Origin: Kappaphycus alvarezii
Taxonomy: Eukaryota; Rhodophyta; Florideophyceae; Gigartinales; Solieriaceae
Direction of reading: 5' to 3'
Length of the DNA: 64,000 nt
Assembly (NCBI GenBank): GCA_002205965.3
Contig: NADL03000005.1
Coordinates: 744,001 to 808,000, forward strand
Below are positions 23,430 to 35,231 of this stretch, one piece after another. A program made the position numbers and the translations under genes. The notes beneath the pieces were generated by a model, which saw only the letters and a program-made list of their open reading frames with translations, did not search any database and was not told the DNA's origin. How positions within the stretch are numbered: the first letter of the stretch is position 1; the number at the start of each line of letters is the position of its first letter.

Positions 23430-25439
23430 ACTTTTTTGAAGGAATAGTTGAAGAGAGGAGAACTGGGACGGATGGGACGGAAAGAGAGAGGACGGAGATT
23501 TTCTTGACGGAAAGGATAGATGAGCGGTGGAGGAAGTTTGCTCTTAGGGATATGAGCAGTAAGTAGAATTAACGGTGTGAAGCAAGGGAAAAAGGGTGGT
23601 TTGGTGTTCTGCTTTTAGGTGTTGGAGATGGTTGAGTAAGGCCGCTTCGGTAGATGCAGGCTGTTGGCCAGGACGAAAGGGTTTTTAAAGTCGAATCGGG
23701 CGAGAGTCGGCTGGAAATTAGCCGAGAGAACGGTGGACGTGGGAAATAGAGTGTCACACAGGACATTTACAACAGATGACAACTCAAAAAATATCCTCGA
23801 CGCATTGCTAAATGTCCACAGATTTCAGTTTGCTGTAATGCAACTCTAATCCTACAAATAGCTGAATTTTGTACATTGCTTTAGAAATACAAAATGTGTA
23901 AGCACTACTATCGTAGTACCCTTGTTGCTAAGTGCATACACTCATTCTGTCCAGCAGTGTTCGATTGTGAATTCACTTTTTACATTGCTGTCCAATCATA
24001 TATTTGCCAATGACAAATTTAAAAATTTATTCCTCCCTATCTTGCTTGTTGCAGCTTGCCTTTGCAACGATTTCTCCGATGTACGTATGCCATTCGATGG
24101 CGACATCCTCCTTGCGCGGGTTCAACAGCGTATTTACGCCAATCCGTGTGTAGATCACATCTTTCGCAAAGTACGGTAACGCATCATTTGCTCGCAAAGC
24201 TTTGTTCTTGCCTTTGAATTTGGCGGTTAGTACCGTACTTCAACTGCATTTTTTACTTCCTGCGGGTATGTATTGATGCACTGCTGTACGGTACGCAGAA
24301 CAAACCGCAATCCAGAAACAAGCCAAAATCGCCACTTTATCTTTTTTGAACGTTATTCATAGCACCAAACGAGGTCATCATTGCTCGTTGCACACTTGTA
24401 CATCAATACACGTAATACACGATACTACGCTGTCTGGAGGTAACAGGCACATCAACTCCGCCTGGACCCCCACGCCATGCCAACCCTACGCCTCGCCACC
24501 TCTACGCCTTGCCACCCCGACGACTTGCCACTATAAAGCCTTACCACCACCACACCTCGCGGCCACCACGCCAGCCACCACCACACCTCCCACCGTCACG
24601 CCTCGCCACAACCACATGTATCCACCACCACAGTTGGCCTCAGCTACGACTCGGCATCACCAAGCCTCAGCACCACTGATCCTCGCTACAACCAACCCCC
24701 GCATCTACCACGCCTCGTCCACCAAAAATCGCCAGATTAACCCTTCTGAACCATGCCAGTAACGCAACCCCGCGATACTGAAATCCTGTTACCTACAGAT
24801 TTAGCACGCCATACTTTCGTTACCCATGACAAAACCACGGTCTCTCTTTCCCTTCCAACTGACACATCAATTTCGAGAGAAAATCAAATTAGCCAGTACA
24901 ACTCCGTATTGGTCTTGGATGTGTCCGATAGTGATGCAGATTAGACTACCACAGAAACATTTAATGACGAGGGTGGAGTTGACGGCATTCGCGGCGCAAG
25001 GTTGATCATATACATAATTTACCAACTTCACCTCGGTGAGTTCCAAACTCTGTGCAAAAACTGCCTGTTATTTCCTATGCAAACCCATTACGTCGAGAGG
25101 GGGCTCAAATCTGGTGTTACCGGTGCGGACTATTTTGTGTAACTAACTGTTCTAAATCATGCAGATCAACGACAAATATTGGCCAGAGTCTGCAATATGA
25201 AAGTCTCTATCTGTGAAAGAGTAATTGTAAAGTTTTCGATTTCAATTGAATATTTCGCGCACGAGTCATTCGCTACAAAGGTAGGAAAGATGTATAGTAT
25301 GAACAACATTAAGGAAGACAAACAGGTGTTCGAAATTTCCTGGAGGCTCTTCATTGTGCTGAGCTAACCTTTAAGCAATCTTTTCGGTGCATTGGTAGAG
25401 TTGAGGAGGCAAAATGCTATTTAGCAGTATGTAAAAATT
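23430..25439. other. Intergenic DNA with variant promoter-like motifs
   Basis: Upstream of CHMP2 there are AT-rich stretches and variant palindromes TACGGTA/GTACCGTAC (near 24172, 24230, 24288) related to the TACTGTA element. A Pro/Thr-coding low-complexity block (see repeat at 24470) occupies the centre. No supported gene. Confidence 0.45.
24470..24730 (+). repeat. Degenerate C-rich minisatellite
   Basis: About 260 bp of imperfect repeats built on units such as CACGCCTCGCCACCAC, with CCACCACCACACCTC variants. It reads as a Pro/Thr/His-rich ORF, which reflects the repeat and not a conserved protein. Confidence 0.6.
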
Positions 25440-26099
25440 ATATAGTTGAAATTGTCTTACTGAACGAACGTTGTATTGAGTTTAGTAACCACTATCCAAA
25501 GTCGGTATCAGACTTCGAATTTTTTCAAAGGAGGCTCGCCTGGAGTAGAAAGGAGCTTAATAGGTCGGAGAAAGAGAGAAGCTGGGCTAATTTGTGGTTA
25601 AATTCTTGTATTTACCCGAATGCTTTGGATCTTGTAGTCGACAAGCAATACTAGTGAGTCGTGTAAATATTATTTTCCATTAATCCTAAGAATAATCCGC
25701 AGCTCGTGGTACTATCTCTGAACGACGGGCAGTATACAACTACAAAGTTTTATGGGACCGCATATTTTTTGAAAACTATTTCAATCAGCTTTGTTTCCAA
25801 AGAGCTCTGCTTTCTCAAAAGTTGCGCCGGTCAGAAAAAATTTATGGATTTTTCATTAAGTTTGATCTTTTGCTAACAAATGTAGGTGGGAATGGTTTCT
25901 GCTGCTAGAGCGTGACCGTCAGAAGTTTTTGCAGGATGGGCACAGGCTGGCCGGTATTACTGATGACACTGCTGAGAGGGGCAGGCGTGTATTGGAGCGC
26001 TTCCGTGAGCGACACCGTGCGCGTTTCAGTCGGCAGTTAGAAAACATCAGCATAGTATCGAATAAAATATTGTGTGTTTTGGAATATAAGCGGAGGTAA
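25440..26099 (+). CDS. Unrecognised possible spliced gene fragment
   Basis: I do not recognise a family. One frame (about 25446-25649) reads a basic, aromatic-rich stretch containing SDFEFFQRRLAWSRKELN and SEKERSWANLWLN. A second (from about 25887) reads WEWFLLLERDRQKFLQDG and ERFRERHRARFSRQ and ends at a TAA near 26099. Between them is a plausible intron: a GTGAGT donor at 25654, a CTAAC branch-like site, and an acceptor TGTAG at 25885. Exact joining gives a stop, so either the boundary or a base is wrong. It may be a host gene remnant or part of a transposon. Confidence 0.25.
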
Positions 26100-28702
26100 C
26101 GTTTTGTGAAAATGATATTTCTGGAGGAGAATAGGGAATCATGTTATTTATTCTGCTATTTTATCCAGCTTGGTGGAAATAATTTCTGCGAAACGGGCCT
26201 ACTCTTCCAAAAAAGTGCCGGTTTAAGCTTCATTGACGCCGCCAATGCTCGGGAGCGCACCAACCCATATTTCTTCCCCGACTGAAGACCTCATGCATTT
26301 TTCGTACCCTTTGCACTGTCGGTTCCTCCTTGATCAAGCCGGTCAGCTCTGTCATTCTTTCGCGTGCCGTATCCCTGGACACCGCGACCCGCTCGCCCCT
26401 GAAGTTCTTGACCCCATTATCCTTGCTGCTTCTCCCCGAAACAACCGACCTACACTAAAGAAGATGCAGCAAAACCCGCATGCCCGTCTCTGTTAGCGTG
26501 ACTCGTACTGTGAGTCCAATGCTACCCTCTCCCAGGTTAAAGAGTAAAACTTCCGGGGCCAATTCCGGAGCCAAACATTCCGCTCTAGTCCCGCTGCGGC
26601 TTTCCATGATGTAAACCCAATTTCCTTCCTCCGGGGCCTGGCAGGAAATGATACTTAATGCTCAAAAGGCACCTTGGCCTACCTGTATATCCCGAACCGC
26701 TGTCTGTCATCTTCCTTCACTGCAACAAGGCCATAGAGTTGCATAGTGACCACAAAGCAGCTCTATGTCCCACAAAAAGTGGCTGCATACAACGGCACAA
26801 ATACGTGCGTAACGCCCTCGTCTCAAACGTTATGTGCGACGCCAGTCGCGACCTCAAAATTAAGACAACGTTACTTGTCAGGGACTGTGGACTGAGCTCA
26901 GTCCAGTAAATATCTTAGTCCTTCCCATTTGGTTACGCCATACTGGTGCATCCCCGCCCACTCGCTTGTAAAATCAGTATCATATATTCCTTCGAGTCGA
27001 CAACCCGCATGAAGGCCTAACAGATGGTAGGTGGTGCAGCAAACTGCCAGCTCCGGGAAAAATTCCGCGACTTCGAACCCAAGCTAGTACGTCGTGCGCT
27101 CAGCCTCAAGGAGGGCGGGCGAGCGATGACCGCTATATATGCAGTACGACGGAGGCACTGTTGTTTCTATCACAGTGTGCAAGACAATATTGTACAGTAC
27201 TGTAATTCAACACCACCCTCTGTTCTCAGACGTCACGCTCATAAATGCGTAAACAGTGAACTGTATTTTTCCCGCAAATAAAGGGAACACGTGCACTGTA
27301 CTGTACAGTATTTTCTTGAACCAAATTGAGCACAGTTAGCTCAGTGGAAATCAAGAGGATGCAGTGGTATCTAAATTTCGAGATCCCGAGTAAAACGGAT
27401 CGTTGTAGTGCCTCCACGCACTCTTCCGTTGGCCCTCAGCGGCCTGGTATTTAGTGACCCTCAGCGGTCACACTCCATCCGGCCAGTGTATAGTACTGTA
27501 CAGTAACACGGCGGAGGCAACCCTCATGGAATCCTGTCCCATATCCCGCGGATACTATGGTTGTCAGTAATTATAGTAGCCTACAGTACAGCGTACACTA
27601 TACAGTAGCCACTTTATTTCATGGTCCCTTCAGCCGGACCCGGCTTGCCCCTCCTGGGTCATTACGTACAGTGCTAGCGCCGCACACAAGCGATCTTCAA
27701 CACAGAGAAGAATATTAAGTGGCAAAACTATGAAAAAAATCAAAATACCGTGAGGACCGACATACAAAATCAAATGACGCCGCAAGTGATATGGTTTACG
27801 CAACAGAACTGACGACAGCAATAACTCACAAGTTAATGACACTCAGAAAGAGCCAATATCCCAACAGAAACAGCAGAAGGCGACCAAATTGACCTTCTCA
27901 TCTTTCTGACCTCGACTTCAGAAACAACAGCGGCTGGCTACCAGCCCTCCAAGGTATGCCTACACCTCCTAATAGGGTCAGAGCGAAGCAAAAGGGGCGG
28001 CTTGGAAAGAGAAAGCGGGGCACACCGATGGGAACTACACGGGGGGCAATCTCATCTAAAAATTGAGCACCAGGTGTTTTGCAGCGATCTAGACAATGAT
28101 TTTGAAGAGCAGAGTGGGGAGCATAGCAGTAATGGGCAGAGTGGGGAGGGCAGCAGCATGGAGCAGAGTTGGGAGATGGTTAAAGAAGTAACAGAGAGAG
28201 GACTGTGGAACAGAACGGGAGGAGTGAGAGAGAGGGTTTTGGTAGTGTTTCCGAATAGTAAGGTGAGAGTTACAGGGCCTATAACGGTGGAAAAGGGGTA
28301 GTAGATGAGGGTGAGGTTATAGTAAGGGACGCAGTAGATGATTTTGTGATTGACGCCATGATGTTTAGCGACGGCTTTGAGGTGGGGCGCTTTCGCTTCG
28401 TCGCACTATGTTGGTACGGGAGATCGGAGAATTCGAATTCGATCCCTCCAGGAACCACCGGATTTTGAAATCGTCTGTAACGATGCCCAGCAACGCAGGA
28501 AAGGTCCCCGAGTTACGAACAGTCATTACGCATAAGGAAAGTGTTCTCGGCATTCTCGCGTACTGCAAAGTCGGTTTGAAGTCCCAAAGAAGTGACGAAA
28601 AAGACAACGATGTCCATATATTAGCTGTGGTAAAGTGCTTCTGCCCTTGAGTAGCTATCCTGACTGGTAGTACGGTGGCACAGGGGCGCGGGATACTGAC
28701 AT
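26100..28702. other. Intergenic DNA with motif clusters
   Basis: No supported gene. A dense set of TACTGTACAGTA-type motifs lies at 27185-27205, 27293-27312, 27490-27505 and 27580-27610. A dispersed repeat copy lies at 27113-27212. The duplicated phrase CCCTCAGCGG occurs near 27434 and 27461. A purine-rich block at 28090-28210 has imperfect GCAGAGTGGGGAG repeats. Confidence 0.45.
27113..27212 (+). repeat. Dispersed repeat, copy A
   Basis: This roughly 100-bp segment is clearly related to 33664-33766, sharing GGCGAGCG, then CGACGGAGGCACTGT, GCAAGACAATA and TACTGTAATTC in the same order and spacing. Roughly nine in ten positions of the core match by eye. It carries the TACAGTACTGTA palindrome. 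Confidence 0.8.
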
Positions 28703-29188
28703 TTAATTACTCGCCTCTGTGTTCTCGGCTGTGATGCGGCCGTTTTTGTCAGCGCGCAGCTGGATTTTGTTTCTGCAGTGGTGATAAATGGAATTGTTGA
28801 GTTCCTTGGTGAACATGAAAGAACGGCCTCGCAGAAATTGAGTATATGGACGGTCCAGTCTTACGATCTCAAGCAGGCTAGCCAAGTGGGCAGCAAATTT
28901 CGCGTGGCTAAGCTTCTGTAAGTCTAGACCCCGCCCACTGCTTTGGGAGTAACGGTATGATTGGACCTTCAGTTTAATCTCGAAGTTCCACAGCAGCATT
29001 TGGATTTCTAGCGAAGTCAGTGACCGCGGATCTCGTTTTGATGACTGTATTGTAACGGATTCCAATCGCAGGGTTATTTCAGATTTAAAAGACCCGTTTG
29101 CAGTTAATCATATGCCCCATTCTTTGAGGTTTGTGCCGGTCGTTACCCTGAGAAATTGTGCGTGGTCGAAATATATGAAACTATCATT
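28703..29188 (-). other. Unassigned sequence downstream of copia pol
   Basis: It contains a 120-codon minus-strand ORF (28703-29065) with no domain I recognise. It lies immediately 3' of the copia RNase H remnant, so it may be the element's 3' region or LTR. No matching direct repeat was found upstream. Confidence 0.3.
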
Positions 29189-31200
29189 CTACGAAGCTTC
29201 CTCAAGAGACTTGCTCCTATCTAATGATTTGTTATCCACTTTGATGTTAATGTGGAATATTGCGATGACTTTTTGAGTAAGTACTTGGCTCATAAACTTG
29301 GCAATTCTGTCAGCGACATTGCTTGGGCTCCTAACGAAGCCAATGTAAGAAATTACTCTGTCGCGAAAGGCTTCCCTGGCAGCTGCAGTACCGAGCATTG
29401 TGCGCTTCTGAGAAGTCTAATATTGCTGCAAACACTAAGAGCAGTCTTACGGATTGCGGCTGCAGCATAGAGGATGTGCGTACCAGGATATTTCTCATCT
29501 TATCGCGGTGCCCTCCAATAATGTAACGTACATTTTATTCTATCGTCCCTTCCATTGATGAGTTGGTTAACAGGACGAAGTCCAGGTAGAATTTCACCAT
29601 AAAATGGAAGTTCTTCCTTAAGAATTAGTCTGAAATTTTCAAATTTCAGTAGGGCTCTTATTTCTTGCTTCTTAACATTCTACATTCCTCAAGTTTTCGC
29701 TCGATCATCATTTTCGTCCAATAACTCTGTCGCCAATATTAAGGCACCCTCAGGTGACTAAAATTGGACCAGAGCTTCTCCAAGATCTGCAAGGAACGTG
29801 AAGAAAAGGGTTTCGGGAGTGTGGTAAGGCTTGACTTGAGCAATTTTGAATGGTTTTGGCGGTCCATTATCGCAATCTAGCATATACACAAACTTCCTGT
29901 CCAGGTCCACGGTAAATATTTGGAAATATTCCTTCCATTCTCCCATTCGACCACTGGCTACTTTCTCACGAAAGGCAAGAACTCGATCCCCAGGCTGATA
30001 CGTGCGATCTGTTGATGATGTAACTGCATGTTTTAAAGCACGTTGTAGTTTCAGCTTTGACATTTGGACTTTCATCTCCTTTCTTGCATTTTCGGCGATT
30101 TTCCGCAGTCAAACAAAAGGGGACGGGCGGTACGAGGTTCGGGTGATACAGAAAGCCGAGAGTACTTTCCAAATACAGGTGCTGAAGGAACAAGTCCCTC
30201 TGGGCCGAGGGTATCGCTCATTCCCTTCACAGAGGGTATCGTTCATTGCCTTCACAGACCAGACGTATGCAAGATCTCTGTCAATTCTGAGTTGAGTTAT
30301 AATTATTTCGCGATAGGTTCGTCTCAAGGGCTCGTGATATCGCTAATATAGTTCAAGACTGGAGTGTTACTTAATACCATTTTTTCGACCTTTGTATCGG
30401 AGAGACGGGCGAAGTGGATATATTTATCGCCTAGTTGTGACCTTTAATCAGTTAAGATACGATTCGGAAGCCCAAAGTATAATGCGGCCCATTAATGAAC
30501 TATTGCTTTCCATAAATCTTCGTTTGAAACTCCTTCAAGGAATCGTGCCGCGCTGAATTTCGTTTCTTCATCGACTATGTGTAAAACGGGGCCCCATCCA
30601 TGTAAATGATGTCTGAAGGTACAAGTTCGTTAAAGAGAACATTTCGTCTCCTAAAGTCACTCGAAATCTTGTTTAAGCGTTTTGAATCCTTTGCCATGGA
30701 TCAAACTTCCGCAAAATATCCTTGAGAGTCCTCTTCGTTTCTGGAGTGGCGTCGTCCGGGCGCGAGATTTGGATAATGTTGAACAGCTTTACGTCAGATG
30801 GGTGGAAAAAGTTACGTTATAACTTTGAAAGCTGCGCCTCGTAAGATGTTTATGTGAGGAGGGCCGCACAGGTGCTAAGAGGTGACTACTCTGAGACATG
30901 AAAATTTTTATGTACCAATCATCGATGTAGACTACCTTTTTGTTCGGAGTTGCGTGAGCGACTCTTTTTATCAGTCTATTTCAGACTGTACAGCGGGTGA
31001 GCAACTCCTTATATAAGATTTCCACTCCAAGTAGCACGGGTATGCTTGCGTTTAAGATGTCTAAATTGACATCAATGGTGGATTTGACTGGACTCATCTC
31101 GAGTGGGACTCATACCCGACCACGACTGGGATATGATGCATCTGCGAACTTGAATATGTTGACTGATGGTAATATCCTCTCTACTTACATTACAAGATAT
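29189..31200 (-). mobile_element. Decayed Ty1/copia-type retrotransposon pol
   Basis: Domains run on the minus strand in copia order. Near 31050-31100, NASIPVLLGVEIL is the protease-end LLGLDVL block. At about 30700-30850, FFHPSDVKLFNII and SRPDDATPETKRTL are the gag-pre-integrase zinc region. At 30560-30640, HIVDEETKFSAARFLEGVS is the integrase core. LRIDRDLAYVWSVKAMNDT and GPRGLVPSAPVFG follow. At 29758-30075, YQPGDRVLAFREKVASGRMG and PFKIAQVKPYH form the integrase C-terminus. A short reverse-transcriptase remnant (LLKFENFRLILKEELP) lies near 29640. GFVRSPSNVADRIAKFMSQ at about 29300 is the RNase H end. Multiple stops and frame changes, and the loss of most of the reverse transcriptase, show it is inactive. 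Confidence 0.85.
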
Positions 31201-33304
31201 TGCTGTAATGCGACCAGCCATAGATATGGGTGCTACGATATCGCATGGGAAACTCATTGGGCATTGTTGAGAAAATTCCAGTTCCATCTTTGCAACGTAT
31301 AAAATACCATTAAAATTTCACACTTTGGATCTGCATTCTCACTTTTATTAAGGCGTCGGATCTCAATTGTAAATTTCGCCGCTTAAACGAAAATCCGAGG
31401 TTAACTGATCATAATTGCCCGCTGCGGATGTAATATGGCTAAACAAAATGTCATGTTCGGGGTCTCAACCGGGAATTTTCGGTATTCATCACAGTGATTG
31501 ATTGAAAGCTCAGCGGGGAGGGCGAAAGGAGAATTAAATATTGTAATTTATTCGTTCTCATCGGCAGTTTCAGTATCACTGTCGATCTTTTCGTTTAGAT
31601 TTTGAGATGCAAATTCCTCCCCTTTGATGAATTCTGTACGGATATTGGTCGATAATTCTCCATTCGTGATACTGCGGCCCGTATAAGCTTCCATAGCCCC
31701 AGGAGTACAAACATGGCTCGATTTCCAATTCGGAGCCCCACGTTGTGGCATTCATTACGTCGACGGGGATCCCCGAAAGTAGGGGTTTGTCCACGGTTTC
31801 TATTTCTCCTCTGCGGTCCGCGATTCTTACTCGAATGCATGACGCTTCTAGAGTTGCGACCATAGCGGTTCATGCTGATCAAGGTCTCATTAGTGTCTTC
31901 GACTGCATAAATTCCATGTGTGCCTGTCGTCTGACTGGTATGTAGGCAGAGTTATCGAAGGTTTTGGATAAATTCATGAAGGGTGGTCACAAATTCATTA
32001 AATTAGTTTACTTCTGAATAGAGGTTTTGAATCAGGATACAGGACCAATTTTGAAATTTAGTGAATGAATTCCTTGGGTAGTCGATCGTATTGGTGACAG
32101 TGCGGAAGTTTGTCGGGAGTTGCGGCCCAAGCTTGAAAACTTTATCTACGATCTTTTTTAGACCCTCGAATAGATCCGATATGTTTCTTTTTTTTCACAA
32201 AGGATCTCAATCTCAGCAATTCAAATGTACTTTTGACTTGTAAGCTGCCGGTAATTTCGAATGTACTCGCTCGCCATAACTTTCAAGGTCTCAGCGTGGT
32301 TCATATTGTCGCTTCAATTTCGGAAGTATACCTTGCGAACAGCACACCATCCAGAATATGAAGGAAGTAGTCGGCTTTCTGATTTAGCCAAAGATGGTAA
32401 TGGCGAGAACACAACTTGAGGTTCTGGGTTATATACTGCCTTGAATCTGCTCATATTTTGCAGCCCGGTAACATTTTCTGGACATATTTTTCTTTCCTTG
32501 GGAATTCTTGGTTGTCGTTATAAAGATTGAGAGGATTTTGTTCCCAAGAGGGAGATTCCTTTTGGTCCCCCGCATCTCCGATCGTATTTTGATATTTGAT
32601 CGCCTGATTTCCAATGCTATAATGGGGTAATGTCTCCACTTCAGTGTAAGGATGAATAGGATCTCCCGCTGCCACGGGGACTTGATCGTTACCTTAGTGA
32701 TGTTTCTGGGCATTCTTTCTTGTGGATTGCTGAATTGTGACCTGTAAAGCCTCCAGCCCATGGTCAAACAAACTATAATTCAGCAATGGGTTAACAGATC
32801 CACTCCTTTTTTGAACTTATCTATAACACTCCTAGCATAGTCCGGATCGATTTTTATGAATAAACAGAGCCAGATCAAACTATAAATGCGCTTATTCTTC
32901 TTTTTTTGGTCTTTAACTTATACAAAAATCGTAAACAATATCGGGATTTCATTGAATCCAAACAATTTCGGGACATCACACAAAAATGACATGTAAAACA
33001 TTGGTATATTATAGAAAACTTTCTTGAAGGCTTGATTTCGCATCAGCAACCACTCGATATGGTACTCTCCAATTTCTTTGGGATCTAGAGGAGTAAACGA
33101 AACGCCAGTAGTCGTGCTGCTAGATTCAGCTGGGAGGGAAAATAATTCCATAGTCGACTTAGTGTTATTTAAGATCGATAGTGCCGGTTCATCGGAGAAC
33201 AAAGACGTACTTATGTTCATCTTTATACTATCGCACGTGATTTTGAAACGGAAGCGGGAGACCGAAGCCATTCTGAATGATTTGAATGCGATACAATATT
33301 TCAA
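31201..33304 (-). other. Probable upstream (gag/protease) part of the copia relic
   Basis: This is AT-rich DNA with minus-strand ORF pieces (31576-31863, 32429-32767, 32918-33304) in the right place and orientation for gag and protease. None is conserved enough to name. No LTR pair was seen. Confidence 0.35.
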
Positions 33305-33663
33305 GATACTCGGCGGCTCTGTTTGAAGCTACAGCGAAGATGATGAGATACGAATGGGTAGGAGAGAAAGTCGGCCGGCGCAGCAAAGTAGCAAACGAAT
33401 CCAGATTAACTTGTTTACTACAATATGTGCACTCGCTATTATACTCTTGTACAATCAGAGGTACTTGTCAATAGTGTAGGGACACTGTAGGCGAGAAGTG
33501 GGTAGGTTTTAGGATAGGAGTAGATAGGTTTTAGGGCAGAAATAGGGGAATTAAAGGAATGTTTCTTTACTGAGAAGGGCTGGGGCTGTGCACCTCGGCT
33601 GGACAACAGACTTGAATGTCGACGCCGCTAAACTTGTCGATGGTACCACCAACGAGGGAGATT

Positions 33664-33766
33664 GTGGGCTGGCGAGCGCTGGCCTTTACAGTACATATGC
33701 AGCACGACGGAGGCACTGTAGTCTCAATTACAGTGCGCAAGACAATACTGTACTGTAATTCGACAA
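33664..33766 (+). repeat. Dispersed repeat, copy B
   Basis: This pairs with 27113-27212 in the same orientation. It ends 17 bp from the stop codon of the sulfotransferase gene and contains TACAGTA at its left and TACTGTACTGTA at its right. Confidence 0.8.
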
Positions 33767-33782
33767 TTGGAGCCCATCAGCT

Positions 33783-34734
33783 CTATTCTCTCTTGTACTT
33801 TTCTATCGTATCATCCGCCCCTCCTACAGCGCCGTACACGACATGTCCCTCTCCGCCAATCTTTGCCCAAGGCACGTCTCTGCCCTTCCTCGCCATTCTC
33901 ACTTTAACTTTACCTAACTCTTCAAAGATCATTCTTTCAAAAGCACCTCCCTGTCAATCTCTTCTCTCCTATACCCACCCCACCACTCCCCTGGTACACC
34001 CCTTCCCTTCTCAAGCTCGCCGCGTGCAACTCATACCCCAACTCGCTCAACATATCATTCACATCGTCCTCAGCACTATCATGTTGAATTACATAGCCAT
34101 ACAAATTGCCCATTCTCCGCACATCATCGCGACTATCATTACCCCTCACTCCATAATTCTCCCAAAACAACCGACGGAACTTTCCAAACTCTCGACTCCC
34201 ATCCAGGGCCATATCCAACGCCTCTCTCAAATGCAATGAACCATTCACTCTCTTCCGCTCCTGCTTTTCATAAACCCAAACAGCGGCACTCAAAAACCAG
34301 CCCACCGGTTCACGAATCGATGTGACAAACACCAGCTCCCGTCGCAATCGAGACAAGGCCTGTATAGATATCCTCCGCATCGACATATGACATCCCAACA
34401 AATCATACTGCTGAACCAAACCATAATACTCCGCCCCTGCACTCATCAAGCTAGACACTTGACATGGGGCCACACTCCCACCACTATGCAATATCGATAC
34501 CCCTAATTTAGACGCAATGAACGTAGACCCTGTTTTCCGAGGCTTTGGATAAATAACCAACGGTCGGCCATCCCCCACAGCCCTCGTTTTCAAAGTAGAA
34601 ACCCGTGCTGTTCCGGCAAAGCGGGACGTGTCCCACAAACAAGCCAACCCGAACACAACAAGCGGAACAGGGATGAAGCACATGCTCCACACAACAAGGT
34701 TTCCAAATTTCAACTTGGACATCTGGCGACTCAT
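33783..34734 (-). CDS. Membrane-anchored sulfotransferase
   Basis: This is a likely Golgi type II membrane enzyme that moves sulfate from PAPS to a carbohydrate. From ATG at 34734 it has a short basic cytosolic tail, then a signal anchor at about residues 13-33 (VVWSMCFIPVPLVVFGLACL). YPKPRKTGSTFIASKL at about residues 60-77 is the 5'-phosphosulfate-binding loop of carbohydrate sulfotransferases. SIREPVGWFLSAAVWVY near residue 140 is the 3'-phosphate-binding motif (R-x-P...S). The first 265 codons form one open frame. A single-base shift near 33940 extends it to a basic tail ending IEKYKRE and a TAG at 33783. Red algae make sulfated galactans, which fits, but the acceptor cannot be read from sequence. 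Confidence 0.82.
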
Positions 34735-35049
34735 AACGACAGCACAAGTTGCAAACTAACCGACGAAAAATTGTGCACCAAGCAACAGGCAGATGCGGGA
34801 CTCTGAAATACACCGGTCAAGATTTAGACAAAGCGCATTGGGAATCCTACTTTAAACTGCGAGAATGGAGAGGTGGCGGTCGCAGGAGTGCGCGGCGGTG
34901 GTTTTGTTGTTTCCATTCGTGGGGAGGTTGCGATTGCGGTTGCGGTTGTGTTTGCGTTTCGGGCGAGCGGCGGTGATCACGGTTTCGGAGGGTGCACAAA
35001 CGTTGTAGCGGCAGTGATTGTGGGATAACTGGGAGGTGGGTTGTGGCAC

Positions 35050-35215
35050 CTGCGCGGGTGTACATGTACTGTACAGCATTTGAGAGTGCAAATCAGGTTG
35101 GCGGTTGAATGGGATGTTTCGGTTCTTTCCGGAATGAACAATAATACTGTAGGCTTACTGTAATTCACGTAAAGTTTGTCACATTCGACTGCCGTCGATG
35201 GTAAGTACAGTAGTA
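35050..35215. promoter_or_regulatory. TACTGTA/TACAGTA cluster in divergent promoter
   Basis: Copies at about 35067 (TGTACTGTACAGC), 35145 and 35155 (TACTGTA twice) and 35205 (TACAGTAGTACTT) lie in the spacer between the sulfotransferase gene and the plus-strand gene at 35232. Confidence 0.5.
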
Positions 35216-35231
35216 CTTATATTGGTTTCTT

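Noticed and set aside
25440..26099. Confident two-exon gene at 25440-26099
   Set aside because: Donor, branch-like site and acceptor look plausible, but exact splicing makes a TAG and no protein family is recognised, so it is listed only at low confidence.
28700..33304. LTR pair for the copia relic
   Set aside because: I looked for matching direct repeats at both ends and found none. The element may have lost them or its ends may lie elsewhere.
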